NCBI RefSeq assembly: GCF_034927245.1
Contig: NZ_JAYFQK010000008.1
Location: 82,037 to 146,036, forward strand
Length of the DNA: 64,000 nt
From: Desulfitobacterium_A sp034927245
Lineage (GTDB): Bacteria; Bacillota; Desulfitobacteriia; Desulfitobacteriales; Desulfitobacteriaceae
Direction of reading: 5' to 3'
Within the stretch, counting starts at the first letter, position 1. The number at the start of each line of letters is the position of its first letter. Positions 41,843 to 51,072 of the stretch are shown here, piece by piece. The translations under genes and the position numbers were made by a program. The notes beneath the pieces are model-generated. The model was not told where the DNA came from, did not search any database, and worked only from the letters and a program-made list of their open reading frames with translations.

Positions 41843-42982
41843 GTGGCAGATCGCTTGGGCGAAATTATGAAAAAAACATTATTGGCGATTGAAACAGGAA
41901 AAGAGGAAATCTTTCATATCGCAGAAACTTCTAGAACGGAAACACAACGTCTAACCCAAGAACTTGCCCAGCTTCGCATGGACATTTCCGAAACGATCAA
42001 GAAAGTGGATCAGTTACATAAATTAGACCGTAAGATGCGACAACACCTTATGGAGGTAAGTCGGGACTTTAAAAGTTATAGCGAAAAAGAAATGATTGAA
42101 AGCTATGAAAATGCTAAAGAGACGCAGGTTCAGCTCCAGCTTTACGAAGCAAAAGAATATCAAATAAGAGCTCGTCGTGATGAAATAGAACGTTCTCTTA
42201 GGCAAATGATGGTTACTATTGAGCGGGCAGAAAATCTGATGAGTCAAATCAGTCTAGCCATAAATCTTCTTCAAAGCGGAATTAACGAAATGACACAAGA
42301 CCAAAACTTAGAAAAGCAACAGGAAGTAGCGCTTCGGATCATTATGGCACAAGAGGAAGAACGTCGTCGTGTTGCTCGCGAAATTCATGATGGACCTGCC
42401 CAAAACTTGGCCAATATTGTACTCCGTTTAGAAATTACGGAAAAATTATTAGAACTAGACCCCAAACAAGCTAAAATCGAACTTCAGGATTTAAAGACTC
42501 TTGTTCGTTCAAATTTACAGGATATTCGCCGCATTATTTTTGACCTTCGTCCGATGGCTCTCGATGATCTCGGAATTATCCCTTCTTTACGGAGATATAT
42601 GGATAATTTCCAATCGACCTATAAAATAGAGTGCGAATTTATAGTACAAGGGCGTGAAAAACGTTTGCTTCCCGCTATGGAAGTAGCCATCTTTCGATTA
42701 ATTCAAGAAGCAATGACAAATGTTGCTAAACATGCTCATTCGGAGAAGGTAAAAATTGAACTTAGTTTTGAAGAGGATATAACGATTGCGCGAATAATTG
42801 ATTTTGGTCAGGGATTTGATTTTAATGCTGTTTTAGAAAATCCCGGTGAACATTTTGGACTTATTGGCATGAAAGAACGGGTAGAAATGTTTTCCGGACA
42901 GTTTTCAATTATATCTCCAACGGGTGTTGGCACAACGATTGAATTATCTATACCTTATAAAAAAGAGGAGAATTTGGAATGA
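41843..42982 (+). CDS. DegS-like cytoplasmic sensor histidine kinase
   Basis: 379 aa without membrane helices. The N-terminal ~160 residues are a long coiled coil as in DegS. The HisKA_3 motif REIHDGPAQNLANIVLRLE has the phospho-accepting His near residue 182, and the ATPase domain shows the N box (EAMTNVAKHAH), G1 (DFGQGFD) and G2 (GLIGMKERVEMF). It overlaps the response regulator gene by 4 bases. Signal unknown; being cytoplasmic it probably senses an intracellular state. Confidence 0.92.
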   Translation: MADRLGEIMKKTLLAIETGKEEIFHIAETSRTETQRLTQELAQLRMDISETIKKVDQLHKLDRKMRQHLMEVSRDFKSYSEKEMIESYENAKETQVQLQLYEAKEYQIRARRDEIERSLRQMMVTIERAENLMSQISLAINLLQSGINEMTQDQNLEKQQEVALRIIMAQEEERRRVAREIHDGPAQNLANIVLRLEITEKLLELDPKQAKIELQDLKTLVRSNLQDIRRIIFDLRPMALDDLGIIPSLRRYMDNFQSTYKIECEFIVQGREKRLLPAMEVAIFRLIQEAMTNVAKHAHSEKVKIELSFEEDITIARIIDFGQGFDFNAVLENPGEHFGLIGMKERVEMFSGQFSIISPTGVGTTIELSIPYKKEENLE

Positions 42983-43617
42983 TAAATGTTGTCCTAGCTG
43001 ATGATCATCCACTCCTCCGTGAAGGATTAAGAAGAATTCTTGAATTCGAAAACGGAATCCAAGTTATTGCTGAGGTCGGCGATGGTCAGGGTGCAATTAA
43101 TATTTCTAGATCTAAAAAATTTGACGTATTGCTTATGGATTTAAACATGCCTGGGGTAAACGGCTTAGAAGCTTGTCGTGTCATTCGACGGGAACATCCT
43201 GAAATTGGAATTCTTGTTTTAACCGTTGATGATTCTGATGAAAAGGTTTTTCAAGTGCTTCAACTTGGGGTGGCTGGATATTTATTAAAAGATGTAGAAC
43301 CCAAGACACTTGTTGAATCAATTTATAAAGTCTATAATGGTGAACCTATATTGTCACCGGCTGTTACGGGAAAACTTTTAGGGCAATTATCACACCCTTC
43401 ACAATATAAAGAGAATTACGGATTGAGCGAACGTGAATTAGAAATACTGACTTATGTAGTAAAAGGCGCATCGAATAAAGAAACTGGACAAGCTCTCTTT
43501 ATCAGTGAAAAAACGGTTAAAAATCATCTTTCTAGTATCTTTCGGAAGCTTGAGGTAGAAGATCGTACTCAGGCCGCTTTAAAGGCTATCAAGCTTAAGC
43601 TGGTAAGCTTGGATTAA
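42979..43617 (+). CDS. NarL/DegU-family response regulator
   Basis: 212 aa. Receiver domain with DDHPLLREGLRRIL, phospho-acceptor Asp54 in LLMDLNMPG and Lys in YLLKD. LuxR-type HTH at the C-terminus (LSERELEILTYVVKGASNKETGQALFISEKTVKNHLSSIFRKL). It is co-translated with the kinase. Target genes cannot be read from this window. Confidence 0.94.
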   Translation: MINVVLADDHPLLREGLRRILEFENGIQVIAEVGDGQGAINISRSKKFDVLLMDLNMPGVNGLEACRVIRREHPEIGILVLTVDDSDEKVFQVLQLGVAGYLLKDVEPKTLVESIYKVYNGEPILSPAVTGKLLGQLSHPSQYKENYGLSERELEILTYVVKGASNKETGQALFISEKTVKNHLSSIFRKLEVEDRTQAALKAIKLKLVSLD

Positions 43618-43636
43618 ATGATATGGAGGGTATTTA

Positions 43637-45355
43637 ATGAAGATTAGTTTTTTCGGTGCTGCTCAGGTTGTTACAGGTTCGTCATTTCTGGTAGAGGTGG
43701 GCAGGTTTCGGCTTCTAATTGATTGTGGACTATTCCAGGGAAGTAAAGCTATAAAAGAGTTAAACTACAGGGATTTCCCCTATAATCCGGCTGAAATAGA
43801 CGCTATGATATTAACACATGCCCATACGGATCACGCCGGACTTATTCCAAAGCTAGTCAAAGCGGGGTTCCAAGGGAAAATCTGGACAACCGCAGAGACT
43901 GTTAAACTCTGTTCAGTTATGCTTCCGGATAGTGGACATATTCAGGAAAAGGATGTTGAACGACTTAATCGTAAACGAGCCCGTGCGGGTCTGGAGGCGT
44001 TAATTCCAATCTATACTGCTAACGAGGCACTGGAATCACTGAGCAATTTTCAACCCGTTAATTATCGGGAAAAGATTGAGTTAGCCCCGGGAATATCTTT
44101 TACTCTATATGATGCCGGACATATTCTTGGTTCGGCTCATATTTTTCTTGAAGTCGAAGAAGATGGATTGAATAAAAAAATAGTTTTTTCCGGGGACATT
44201 GGCAATCAAAATCAACCTTTTATCGAAGATCCCCAGATTTTGAGTGAAGCGGATATAGTTTTCATGGAAACAACTTACGGTGCGCGTTTACATAATGAAA
44301 AAAATAACCGTGTCGAACAGTTGGCTTCTGTTATTCGTTCAGCTTATGAAGCCGGAGGAAATTTAATTATCCCTGCCTTTGCTATTGAAAGAACTCAGGA
44401 TCTTTTATACTATATTCACCAACTTCAAATCGCGAATAAAATACCGATTATGCCAATCTATGTTGATAGCCCACTCGCTATCTCCGCTACAAAGATATTT
44501 CAAACCAATACGAGTAATTTTGATGAAGAAACACTGGCCCTTCTTGCTAAGGGTGAAAATCCGCTCATGATGTCAAACCTTCATTTTAGTCAAACAATGG
44601 AAGAATCTATTGCTATAAACAGTATCGAAGGTGGAGCCATAATTATTGCTGCCAGCGGCATGGCCGATGCCGGGCGGATTAAGCATCACTTAAAACATAA
44701 TCTTTGGCGTGAAAATGCCACCGTGTTATTTGTCGGCTATCAGGCAGAGGGTTCTTTGGGACGGCGCCTTCTGGAAGGAGCCCACGAAGTCACTATTCAT
44801 AGTGAAAAGGTTGCGGTTCGAGCGAAGGTTATGAGCATAGAGGGTTTTTCAGCTCATGCAGACCAAGCCGAATTGTTAAATTGGTTAACACACCTAGGAC
44901 ATAAAGCCGAACATATAATTTTAGTCCATGGTGAACCTGATTCACAGAACATTTTTGCAAAATTAGTAGAGGAAAGGTTTGGAAAGAAACCGTTAATTCC
45001 TAGACTGGGAGAGATTTATTCTTTTGCTGCAGGACACGTCGAATGCATCTTACCAGATCACCCTTGGCTGCCTGCTGCATCTGCGGAAACCACAGTCTCC
45101 CCGACTTATGAATCCGAAACCGGGCGTTCAGAATCACACGTTCATTTCCAACCGATTGCTACCGGAAAGTCAAGGCAGACTTCAGAGCGGAGAATTTCTC
45201 AGGCTCAGGTTAATCGGGCTTATATTCGCTTACGCCATAAATTAAAAGCTCTAATCGATCAAGGACAAAGAACGCATCAGTTAAATCAGGTTCTTTCTCA
45301 ACTCGAAAGCATTTCTCAATGGCTCGATGAACAGCAACATTCTAAAAGGCATTAG
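43637..45355 (+). CDS. Beta-CASP metallo-beta-lactamase hydrolase (CPSF/YSH1-like)
   Basis: 572 aa. Zinc motif THAHTDHAGLIPKL near residue 55, IFSGDIGNQNQP, beta-CASP motifs (METTYGARLHNEKNN, IPAFAIERTQDLLYYI) and the C-terminal RMMBL region (VRAKVMSIEGFSAHADQAELLNWL, ILVHGEP). This group is probably an RNA nuclease. The last ~110 residues are an extra Gln/Arg-rich helical tail not needed by the family. It follows the response regulator by 19 bases. Confidence 0.88.
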   Translation: MKISFFGAAQVVTGSSFLVEVGRFRLLIDCGLFQGSKAIKELNYRDFPYNPAEIDAMILTHAHTDHAGLIPKLVKAGFQGKIWTTAETVKLCSVMLPDSGHIQEKDVERLNRKRARAGLEALIPIYTANEALESLSNFQPVNYREKIELAPGISFTLYDAGHILGSAHIFLEVEEDGLNKKIVFSGDIGNQNQPFIEDPQILSEADIVFMETTYGARLHNEKNNRVEQLASVIRSAYEAGGNLIIPAFAIERTQDLLYYIHQLQIANKIPIMPIYVDSPLAISATKIFQTNTSNFDEETLALLAKGENPLMMSNLHFSQTMEESIAINSIEGGAIIIAASGMADAGRIKHHLKHNLWRENATVLFVGYQAEGSLGRRLLEGAHEVTIHSEKVAVRAKVMSIEGFSAHADQAELLNWLTHLGHKAEHIILVHGEPDSQNIFAKLVEERFGKKPLIPRLGEIYSFAAGHVECILPDHPWLPAASAETTVSPTYESETGRSESHVHFQPIATGKSRQTSERRISQAQVNRAYIRLRHKLKALIDQGQRTHQLNQVLSQLESISQWLDEQQHSKRH

Positions 45356-45370
45356 ATAATCGAAAATAAC

Positions 45371-45418
45371 GGAGCTGATTCATGATGAACTACAGTTCAT
45401 GGTTATCAGCTCCTTGTT
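45371..45418. terminator. Hairpin terminator between convergent genes
   Basis: GGAGCTGAT/ATCAGCTCC outer stem and GATGAAC/GTTCATG-type inner stem, then TTGTT. It lies between the convergent hydrolase and HD genes. Confidence 0.7.
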
Positions 45419-45443
45419 ACTTATCCATTATCCTTTGTAAGAC

Positions 45444-46037
45444 CTATAAGACCTTAGCGTATTCAGTAGTTTGCCGTTTAATACCGGAGAGAAACCTCAA
45501 CATTTCCTCTCTGCGTTTAACCGCTAATCGCCGCCCGGCTTTTGTATAGACTTTGTTAGGCAAAGCCTCAGCAAAAGTACGAGCCCGTTCAAGAGCATCT
45601 TCAGGGGTTTTAATGAGATCATCATATCCAATTAAGCTGAATAATCGCATTAGCCCAATATTCCCCAAGTTATCCAAGATATCTGCATCTCTTAGATATA
45701 CTGCTTCATCGCTTCGCCCCGGTTCGGAATAATACATATGGGTTTCAACCGCTTCGAGAATAAGTGGTATTTTGGGGGTTGGAAAGGCCATACGTTGTAA
45801 GATATTACTTGCTACTCCCTTCGAACGGAGCGGATGATCTATATTGGGCAGTGCATAAGCGGGATATCTTCCGATATCGTGAAGCATTGAAGCGATATAG
45901 AGGATTTCGTCATCAAGAGACAAATGGAGAGAGAGCTCTTTACTCAAATGATATACCCTGGTACAATGTTTGATGCCCCATGCTGAATGGGCTCCTGATT
46001 TGCCAAAGATATGTAATATGTCTTCTTTTGGGCTCAT
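45444..46037 (-). CDS. HD-domain phosphohydrolase
   Basis: 197 aa. The HD metal-binding motif (SMLHDIGRYPAYALPNIDHPLRSKGV) with upstream His in WGIKHCTRVYHLSKEL and later Asp in RDADILDNLGNIG makes a typical HD hydrolase (nucleotide or phosphoester substrate). GGAGG lies just upstream on the minus strand. Divergent from dnaD. Substrate unknown. Confidence 0.88.
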   Translation of the reverse strand: MSPKEDILHIFGKSGAHSAWGIKHCTRVYHLSKELSLHLSLDDEILYIASMLHDIGRYPAYALPNIDHPLRSKGVASNILQRMAFPTPKIPLILEAVETHMYYSEPGRSDEAVYLRDADILDNLGNIGLMRLFSLIGYDDLIKTPEDALERARTFAEALPNKVYTKAGRRLAVKRREEMLRFLSGIKRQTTEYAKVL

Positions 46038-46281
46038 ATATAAAAACCTCCTTGTTATCTTGTTGTAAAATATACGCCAATAATAGGAATAATCCTCCTA
46101 GATATTGGAAAACATATCTCGTCTATTTTACAAAACAGGAATCATTTTTTATATCTTCGCCATTTAACCTTTTATATCGGAAGGATTAGTGAAATAAATA
46201 CCGAATTCCTATTAGTCGATCCATTATTTAAACATATGATTGCATAAGAAGGACCCTTATAGTCTTTGAGGAGTGAATTAG

Positions 46282-47028
46282 ATGTCTAAGGTTAATGTTT
46301 ATGGGAGTTTTATGCAAGCTCTTTTCTTTTCTAATACGGTTTCACTGCCAAAGTATTTCCTTACGCATTATTCTCAGCTTGGCTTAAGCAATGAAGAAGC
46401 AATGCTCGTGATACACATCTTTGGTGAAGCAGATGATTCAAAGGATTTGACACCTAAAGATTTAGCTCATCGCATGAATATTGAATTAGCGCAAGTGGAG
46501 AAGTATCTAACCAACCTAACAGAACGTAATTTTATAACCATTGAAAGACGTTGGAATTCTAAAGAGAAGGTCTGGTATAATGGGTATAATTTTGTAGGCA
46601 TTATTGATGAATTGGCCGAATGTTGGGCAATTGAGCAGGTCAAACAATTTGAAGAAGAACAGAAGCAGGCCAATCAAAACCAATTTTATACAGATCCGTC
46701 CTTAGAACGAATCATGCGAGCTTTTGAACAAGAGCTTGCCCGTCCCTTAACAGAAATAGAGTGTAATTTTATCCGCGATTGGCTCGGTGCTCATTTTACG
46801 GAAGAATTAATCCTCGAAGCGTTAAAAAGGGGTGTTAGTGCGGGAATTCGTAATTTCCGCTACCTTGACTCCATTTTGAGGGAGTGGGAAAAGAAGGGCC
46901 TTCGAACTCTTACAGAAGTAGAGGCTGACGACATTTATTTCCAAACACGTCAGGAGAATAAAGGAAGGGCTAAGACCAAAAATGTTCGTAAAATTCAGCA
47001 GGATAAGTATGAAAACTTTTATCTCTAA
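46282..47028 (+). CDS. dnaD: DnaD-like primosome protein
   Basis: 248 aa. N-terminal winged helix (LGLSNEEAMLVIHIF...LTPKDLAHRMNIELAQVEKYLTNL) is followed by the DnaD/DnaB C-terminal domain (FEQELARPLTEIECNFIRDWLG...ALKRGVSAGIRNFRYLDSILREWEKKG, the YxxxI motif). It helps load the replicative helicase at initiation or restart. GAGGAG before ATG. Partner ATPase lies 14 bases downstream. Confidence 0.92.
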   Translation: MSKVNVYGSFMQALFFSNTVSLPKYFLTHYSQLGLSNEEAMLVIHIFGEADDSKDLTPKDLAHRMNIELAQVEKYLTNLTERNFITIERRWNSKEKVWYNGYNFVGIIDELAECWAIEQVKQFEEEQKQANQNQFYTDPSLERIMRAFEQELARPLTEIECNFIRDWLGAHFTEELILEALKRGVSAGIRNFRYLDSILREWEKKGLRTLTEVEADDIYFQTRQENKGRAKTKNVRKIQQDKYENFYL

Positions 47029-47042
47029 GGGGGAGGACGAAC

Positions 47043-47861
47043 GTGAAAAGTCTTAAAGACCTAATGAAAGACGATTATATTGCCAATCTTAAAAAACAGC
47101 GAAATACGAATCCTACTTCTGATTCCTCTCTATCTTCAACAAACGCCCAGAGTAAATGTCCGATTTGTTTAGATCGCGGAATAGTGGTAAAAGATAATGT
47201 TGCGTATCCTTGTTCTTGTATGCAGCAAAAGAAAATGGAGAATCAATTTAGATATGCGCGCATGGCTAGGGGCTTACTTAATTGTCGATTTGAAAACTTT
47301 CGCCAGGAATACTACCGATCTTTAAATTCACAAGATCAAACCTATTTTGAAAATGCGAAAAAGGCGCTTAAAGCTTCTCAGGAATTTGTACAGCAGTGCT
47401 TAAGAGAATCACATGGACTTGGCCTGCTTCTGACAGGTCCTGTTGGTTCCGGAAAAACATTTTTAGCCGCTTCGATTGCAAATGCATTGATGGAACATGA
47501 TAAAAGGGTACTGTTCCTTGTAGTCCCTGATTTGCTTGATGAACTAAGGGCAACCTATAAGTCAGAAACGAGTGAAATCGATCTATTGGATACTGCTCGT
47601 GAAATTCCTATACTGATTCTTGATGACTTGGGTGCGCATAATTACACAGAATGGACGCGAAATCGCATTTATTCCATTATAAATTATCGCTTAAATGAAG
47701 AATTACCCACCGTAATTACGAGTAATCTTTCCCTTGAAGAGATGGACGAGCATCTCGGGGCTCGGACAACTTCCCGTTTAATTCAATCCTGCCGTATTTT
47801 TAGGCTTAATGTTGACCAGGATATCCGCTTAACTAAATATCAAGAACGCGAAAAAAAGTAA
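47043..47861 (+). CDS. dnaI: DnaI/DnaC-like helicase loader ATPase
   Basis: 272 aa. An N-terminal zinc-binding region (CPICLDRGIVV...CSC, Cys residues ~38-60) precedes an AAA+ domain: Walker A GPVGSGKTFLAASIANAL (~142), Walker B ILILDDLG, sensor 1 VITSNLSL, and Arg finger region RTTSRLIQSCRIFRL. GTG start behind GGGGGAGG. With DnaD it forms a helicase-loading pair. Confidence 0.9.
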   Translation: MKSLKDLMKDDYIANLKKQRNTNPTSDSSLSSTNAQSKCPICLDRGIVVKDNVAYPCSCMQQKKMENQFRYARMARGLLNCRFENFRQEYYRSLNSQDQTYFENAKKALKASQEFVQQCLRESHGLGLLLTGPVGSGKTFLAASIANALMEHDKRVLFLVVPDLLDELRATYKSETSEIDLLDTAREIPILILDDLGAHNYTEWTRNRIYSIINYRLNEELPTVITSNLSLEEMDEHLGARTTSRLIQSCRIFRLNVDQDIRLTKYQEREKK

Positions 47862-47873
47862 ATTAATTTTTAA

Positions 47874-47909
47874 AAATATGCATGTCTTACAAGGACATGC
47901 ATATTTTTT
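47874..47909 (+). terminator. Terminator of dnaD-dnaI
   Basis: ATATGCATGTC/GACATGCATAT perfect stem with 7-nt loop followed by TTTTTT. Confidence 0.92.
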
Positions 47910-47940
47910 ATAAGAGAATAATTTACGGAGGTGGCTAGTC

Positions 47941-48522
47941 ATGGCCAAAATTATTGCGATCAATCGTCGATATTTAACCCTGACCTTGAGTGTGCTCTTA
48001 ATTTGCTTTCTGGGAATTGCAGGGGTAACACTTTGGAAAACCGCAAATGCAAGTACGACAAAAACAAATATGGTTCCTGAAGTGAAAATGTTAGGCTTGG
48101 TGGTAGAGCCGGTTTCCCTTACTCAAGATTTGACATATGGTTCCGTGACGTTGAAAGGAAGTCAAGTTATTACGAGTAAAATGTTTGATTTTATCGTTAC
48201 TGTTCAAAACACAACAGGTCAAACAATGACTAATATTCCGGTAGAATTAGAAGTTTCTCTCGTTGGTGATGAGACTCAAAAAATAAACAAGCTGGGTAAT
48301 CTTCCTTCTTTGGATCCCGGTGCAACGGCTCGTGTTGCTTTCAGACAAGTTAAGGCCCTTGGTGATGCCCAAGGGAAAAGTGCAACTGCCGGACAACACA
48401 AAATTACGTTAAGAGTTAAACCGAATGCAGCAGGAGGAATCAATCAAGCTACAGAAGCTACTTTCTACTTCAATGTTGACACCACAGTTAAGGCTCCTAA
48501 AGCTGCAACACCCGCATCATAA
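47941..48522 (+). CDS. Hypothetical membrane-anchored extracellular protein
   Basis: 193 aa. One N-terminal helix (LTLTLSVLLICFLGIAGVTLW, residues ~12-32), a flexible segment, then an Ig-like/CARDB-type beta domain (FDFIVTVQNTTGQTMTNIPVELEVSL... LPSLDPGATARVAFRQV) and an Ala/Pro/Thr tail. It is probably displayed outside the membrane. GGAGGTGG precedes the start. Bounded by terminators, so monocistronic. Not recognised. Confidence 0.6.
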   Translation: MAKIIAINRRYLTLTLSVLLICFLGIAGVTLWKTANASTTKTNMVPEVKMLGLVVEPVSLTQDLTYGSVTLKGSQVITSKMFDFIVTVQNTTGQTMTNIPVELEVSLVGDETQKINKLGNLPSLDPGATARVAFRQVKALGDAQGKSATAGQHKITLRVKPNAAGGINQATEATFYFNVDTTVKAPKAATPAS

Positions 48523-48560
48523 AGAAACTTTTTAAAGATCACTAATTATAAATAGCATTA

Positions 48561-48598
48561 ACCCCGTATTTGCTTTGAAGTGAATACGGGGTCTTTTT
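48561..48598 (+). terminator. Rho-independent terminator
   Basis: ACCCCGTATT/AATACGGGGT stem with 12-nt loop and CTTTTT. Confidence 0.9.
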
Positions 48599-48615
48599 CT
48601 ATACACTGTCGGAAA

Positions 48616-48748
48616 GCATAAGTGCAACCAGCGGCTTTGCCTTCCTACGATGTATGCGGTTAAGTGTGGCAGGATAAGGCGACTAAGTTCAGCGCTTTGG
48701 CGCTGCTCAAGTCTTCTTTATCGCGAAGCCAAAGCTGGGTTTTCTATA
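48616..48748 (+). repeat. REP-like dispersed palindromic element, copy 1
   Basis: Two blocks, 48616-48643 and 48723-48748, match copy 2 (51644-51697) in reverse complement: the first exactly over 28 bases, the second at about 22 of 25. Copy 1 carries ~80 extra bases between blocks, including AGCGCTTTGGCGCT. Nothing else is seen between 48599 and 48813. Confidence 0.8.
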
Positions 48749-48813
48749 CCTTTTAAAAAAGAGCATAGTTCCCTTAACTCTGCGGTTATAATATTCAAGG
48801 AGGTGCAGTAACT

Positions 48814-49542
48814 TTGGAAATTCTAGCGGACTTACATACACATACAATAGCTAGCGGGCATGCTTATAGTACACTTTCAGAAAATGCGGCATCTGCTGCT
48901 AAAAAAGGAATAAAACTTCTCGGCATGACTGATCACGGACCAAGTATGCCCGGAGCGCCTAATTTATACTACTTCGGTAATTATTCAATAATTCCTCAAA
49001 AACTGTTCGGAGTTCAAATCCTTGCCGGTGTGGAAGCAAATATAACCAGTCATGAGGGGGAGTTAGATATCCCGCTCCGTTATTTAGTAAACATGGATAT
49101 TGTTTTAGTCGGTCTGCATGTTATCTGCTACCCGGGGGGGAATTCAGAGCAGAACACTCAAGCTTACCTCAAAGCAATGTCTAATCCGTATGTAGATATT
49201 ATGGTACACCCTGGCCGTCCCGAGTTCGAAATGGACCTAGAGAAAATTGCCTATACATCAGCACAATTAGGAGTGCCTATCGAAATCAACAACAGCTCTT
49301 TGAATCCTGAGAAGGAAGGAGCTTGGAGTAATTGCCAATACTTTGCACGCTGCGCGGCAATGTATGGCGGTCCAATCGTTTTGGGAAGTGATGCTCATTT
49401 TTGGGATCGAGTGGGAAAGCTCGAGCTTGCTTGTGAACTTGCCGGGGAATCCGGAATAAAAGAGGAGCAGATCCTTAATTGTTCTCCGGAGCGAATTCTG
49501 GCCTATCTTGAACTACGACGGAAAAATAGAGGCTTAGCTTAG
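48814..49542 (+). CDS. PHP-domain phosphoesterase (YcdX-like)
   Basis: 242 aa. DLHTHTIASGHAYSTL, MTDHGPSMPGAP, AGVEANI, VGLHVICYPGG, MVHPGRPEF and VLGSDAHFWDRVGKLE supply the trinuclear metal ligands of PHP phosphatases. TTG start behind AAGGAGGTG. Substrate probably a phosphate ester; not part of a DNA polymerase. Stands between uncharacterised genes. Confidence 0.88.
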   Translation: MEILADLHTHTIASGHAYSTLSENAASAAKKGIKLLGMTDHGPSMPGAPNLYYFGNYSIIPQKLFGVQILAGVEANITSHEGELDIPLRYLVNMDIVLVGLHVICYPGGNSEQNTQAYLKAMSNPYVDIMVHPGRPEFEMDLEKIAYTSAQLGVPIEINNSSLNPEKEGAWSNCQYFARCAAMYGGPIVLGSDAHFWDRVGKLELACELAGESGIKEEQILNCSPERILAYLELRRKNRGLA

Positions 49543-49644
49543 TTCTTTCCCGGAACGTTTCCCAGAATAAACCATATATTGTCATAGATGAAAGACACTG
49601 GTCTTGCTTGCCTAATAATAAAGTGAGGGAAGGGAGGGCAACAT

Positions 49645-50346
49645 ATGAACCCAGGGATTCCTTCCGGTACTAAAGATCCATTAACCCCTATCAATATGGC
49701 GCTATATATTTATGTACCTATTAGTTCCGTTGCCGGCAGCCCTGTGTTGGTGTTTCGTCTGCCTTTTCTCGTGGGTCATATTTTTTCCTCGGTAGGAGTG
49801 CTTGAGGGAGTCGGTATTTTTCTTCTTATTGCTCAATATCTTTTTAAACTTGAGTCTGTCCCCATGATAGACCTTTCAAATAATCAAACGATCCGTATGC
49901 CTGTTAAAGAGCTCCAGGATTTTTTAAAAATGCTTAATATTAAACAATCGGGGACAAGTTCTCCAAGTTCACAAACGCCAAGTCCTTCTTCAATTACACA
50001 GACTACGAATCTATCGGGAGTACGAGGCTATCCTACCCCTTTACCGCCGGAAGCACCTTTAGTCGTTGCCATAATTGTAACTGCTGATTTCTCAAATGTT
50101 AACTATTCACCAAATATGTCTTTTCTCGTCCCTATTATTTCTTTTCCCGGTTTACGAGGTGCCCTGCCATTATTAATTCTATCTTTGCTTGCAACGATAT
50201 TTGTGCGTGCGGTCGCCGCTCCTGAAGCAACGGGAGCAAAACCTATCCCTAAAGAGGGTGAACGGTCAAATTCGTCCCTTAAAATTACTCCGGAAGAATT
50301 GCTGCGAATTATCAGCCGTTTTGGTAAATATTTTAGCTCTAATTAA
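49645..50346 (+). CDS. Hypothetical membrane protein
   Basis: 233 aa. Three hydrophobic stretches: ~35-70 (FRLPFLVGHIFSSVGVLEGVGIFLLIAQYLF), ~133-150 and ~175-200 (GALPLLILSLLATIFVRAV), with a Ser/Pro/Thr linker at ~105-125 and a basic C-terminus. GGGAGG before ATG. I do not recognise it. Followed by another membrane protein and an ANTAR regulator on the same strand. Confidence 0.55.
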   Translation: MNPGIPSGTKDPLTPINMALYIYVPISSVAGSPVLVFRLPFLVGHIFSSVGVLEGVGIFLLIAQYLFKLESVPMIDLSNNQTIRMPVKELQDFLKMLNIKQSGTSSPSSQTPSPSSITQTTNLSGVRGYPTPLPPEAPLVVAIIVTADFSNVNYSPNMSFLVPIISFPGLRGALPLLILSLLATIFVRAVAAPEATGAKPIPKEGERSNSSLKITPEELLRIISRFGKYFSSN

Positions 50347-50413
50347 TTTGTTCGTCTTAATAATTTATAGTACAATGATCAGAGCATAAAATATTAGTGC
50401 GAAAATCAAGCAA

Positions 50414-51064
50414 ATGCAAAAGGACGTGCAACGTTTAATGCAAATACGACTAAAAAGACCTATCGGAAGAGAGCAAATAGCTGCTTCAATTATTTATTGC
50501 TGTATAGCGATTACCCTTCTATCGTTATTGACTGTTGATCTCATGGGGGTCAAGGTTAATAACGTTGAAGCAGTAGATCGTGGACTCTATACAGTGATTA
50601 CCGAAAAAGGTCCTGTTAATGTACAATCAAGTGATGTTTTAAGAATCGAAAGGACGTATACCAAGGCTGTTGTTACAGGTACCCCTGTAGAAACAGATAA
50701 AATCTTTACGACAAAAGGGTTTATTTATGCCGCAACAACCGATCCTTTTTATCAGAATGTACGTCAACTCATCAATTCAGTGGATTTCGAAGGCAAAGAA
50801 ATATGGGAACGTGAAGATATAACTTGGGAATCAGTTAAACCTTATGCCTATGCTATGGGTACTCCCCAAGCGCAGGTTTCTTTGCTGTTTTTCCTGCTTT
50901 CATTACAATATGTTGTCTTAAGCATCGGAGCCATAGCCCTCGTCATTTTAATTTTTCCGTTGCCATGGAAAGAAGTTAAAGAAAATAATAAGGAAAAACG
51001 ACCCGGCAAAGCCCAGGAACAAGATTATTGCAATGAGGAACAACTAAGTTCCGCTGCTAAATAA
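50414..51064 (+). CDS. Hypothetical two-helix membrane protein
   Basis: 216 aa. Helix 1 at ~24-42 (IIYCCIAITLLSLLTVDLMG), an extracellular domain of ~110 residues with VNNVEAVDRGLYTVITEKGPVNVQSSDV, helix 2 at ~155-180 (LLFFLLSLQYVVLSIGAIALVILI), then a charged cytoplasmic tail (KEVKENNKEKRPGKAQEQ). AAGGACG precedes ATG. Not recognised. Only 8 bases separate it from the ANTAR regulator gene, so the pair is likely co-transcribed. Confidence 0.6.
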   Translation: MQKDVQRLMQIRLKRPIGREQIAASIIYCCIAITLLSLLTVDLMGVKVNNVEAVDRGLYTVITEKGPVNVQSSDVLRIERTYTKAVVTGTPVETDKIFTTKGFIYAATTDPFYQNVRQLINSVDFEGKEIWEREDITWESVKPYAYAMGTPQAQVSLLFFLLSLQYVVLSIGAIALVILIFPLPWKEVKENNKEKRPGKAQEQDYCNEEQLSSAAK

Positions 51065-51072
51065 ATAAGGTT

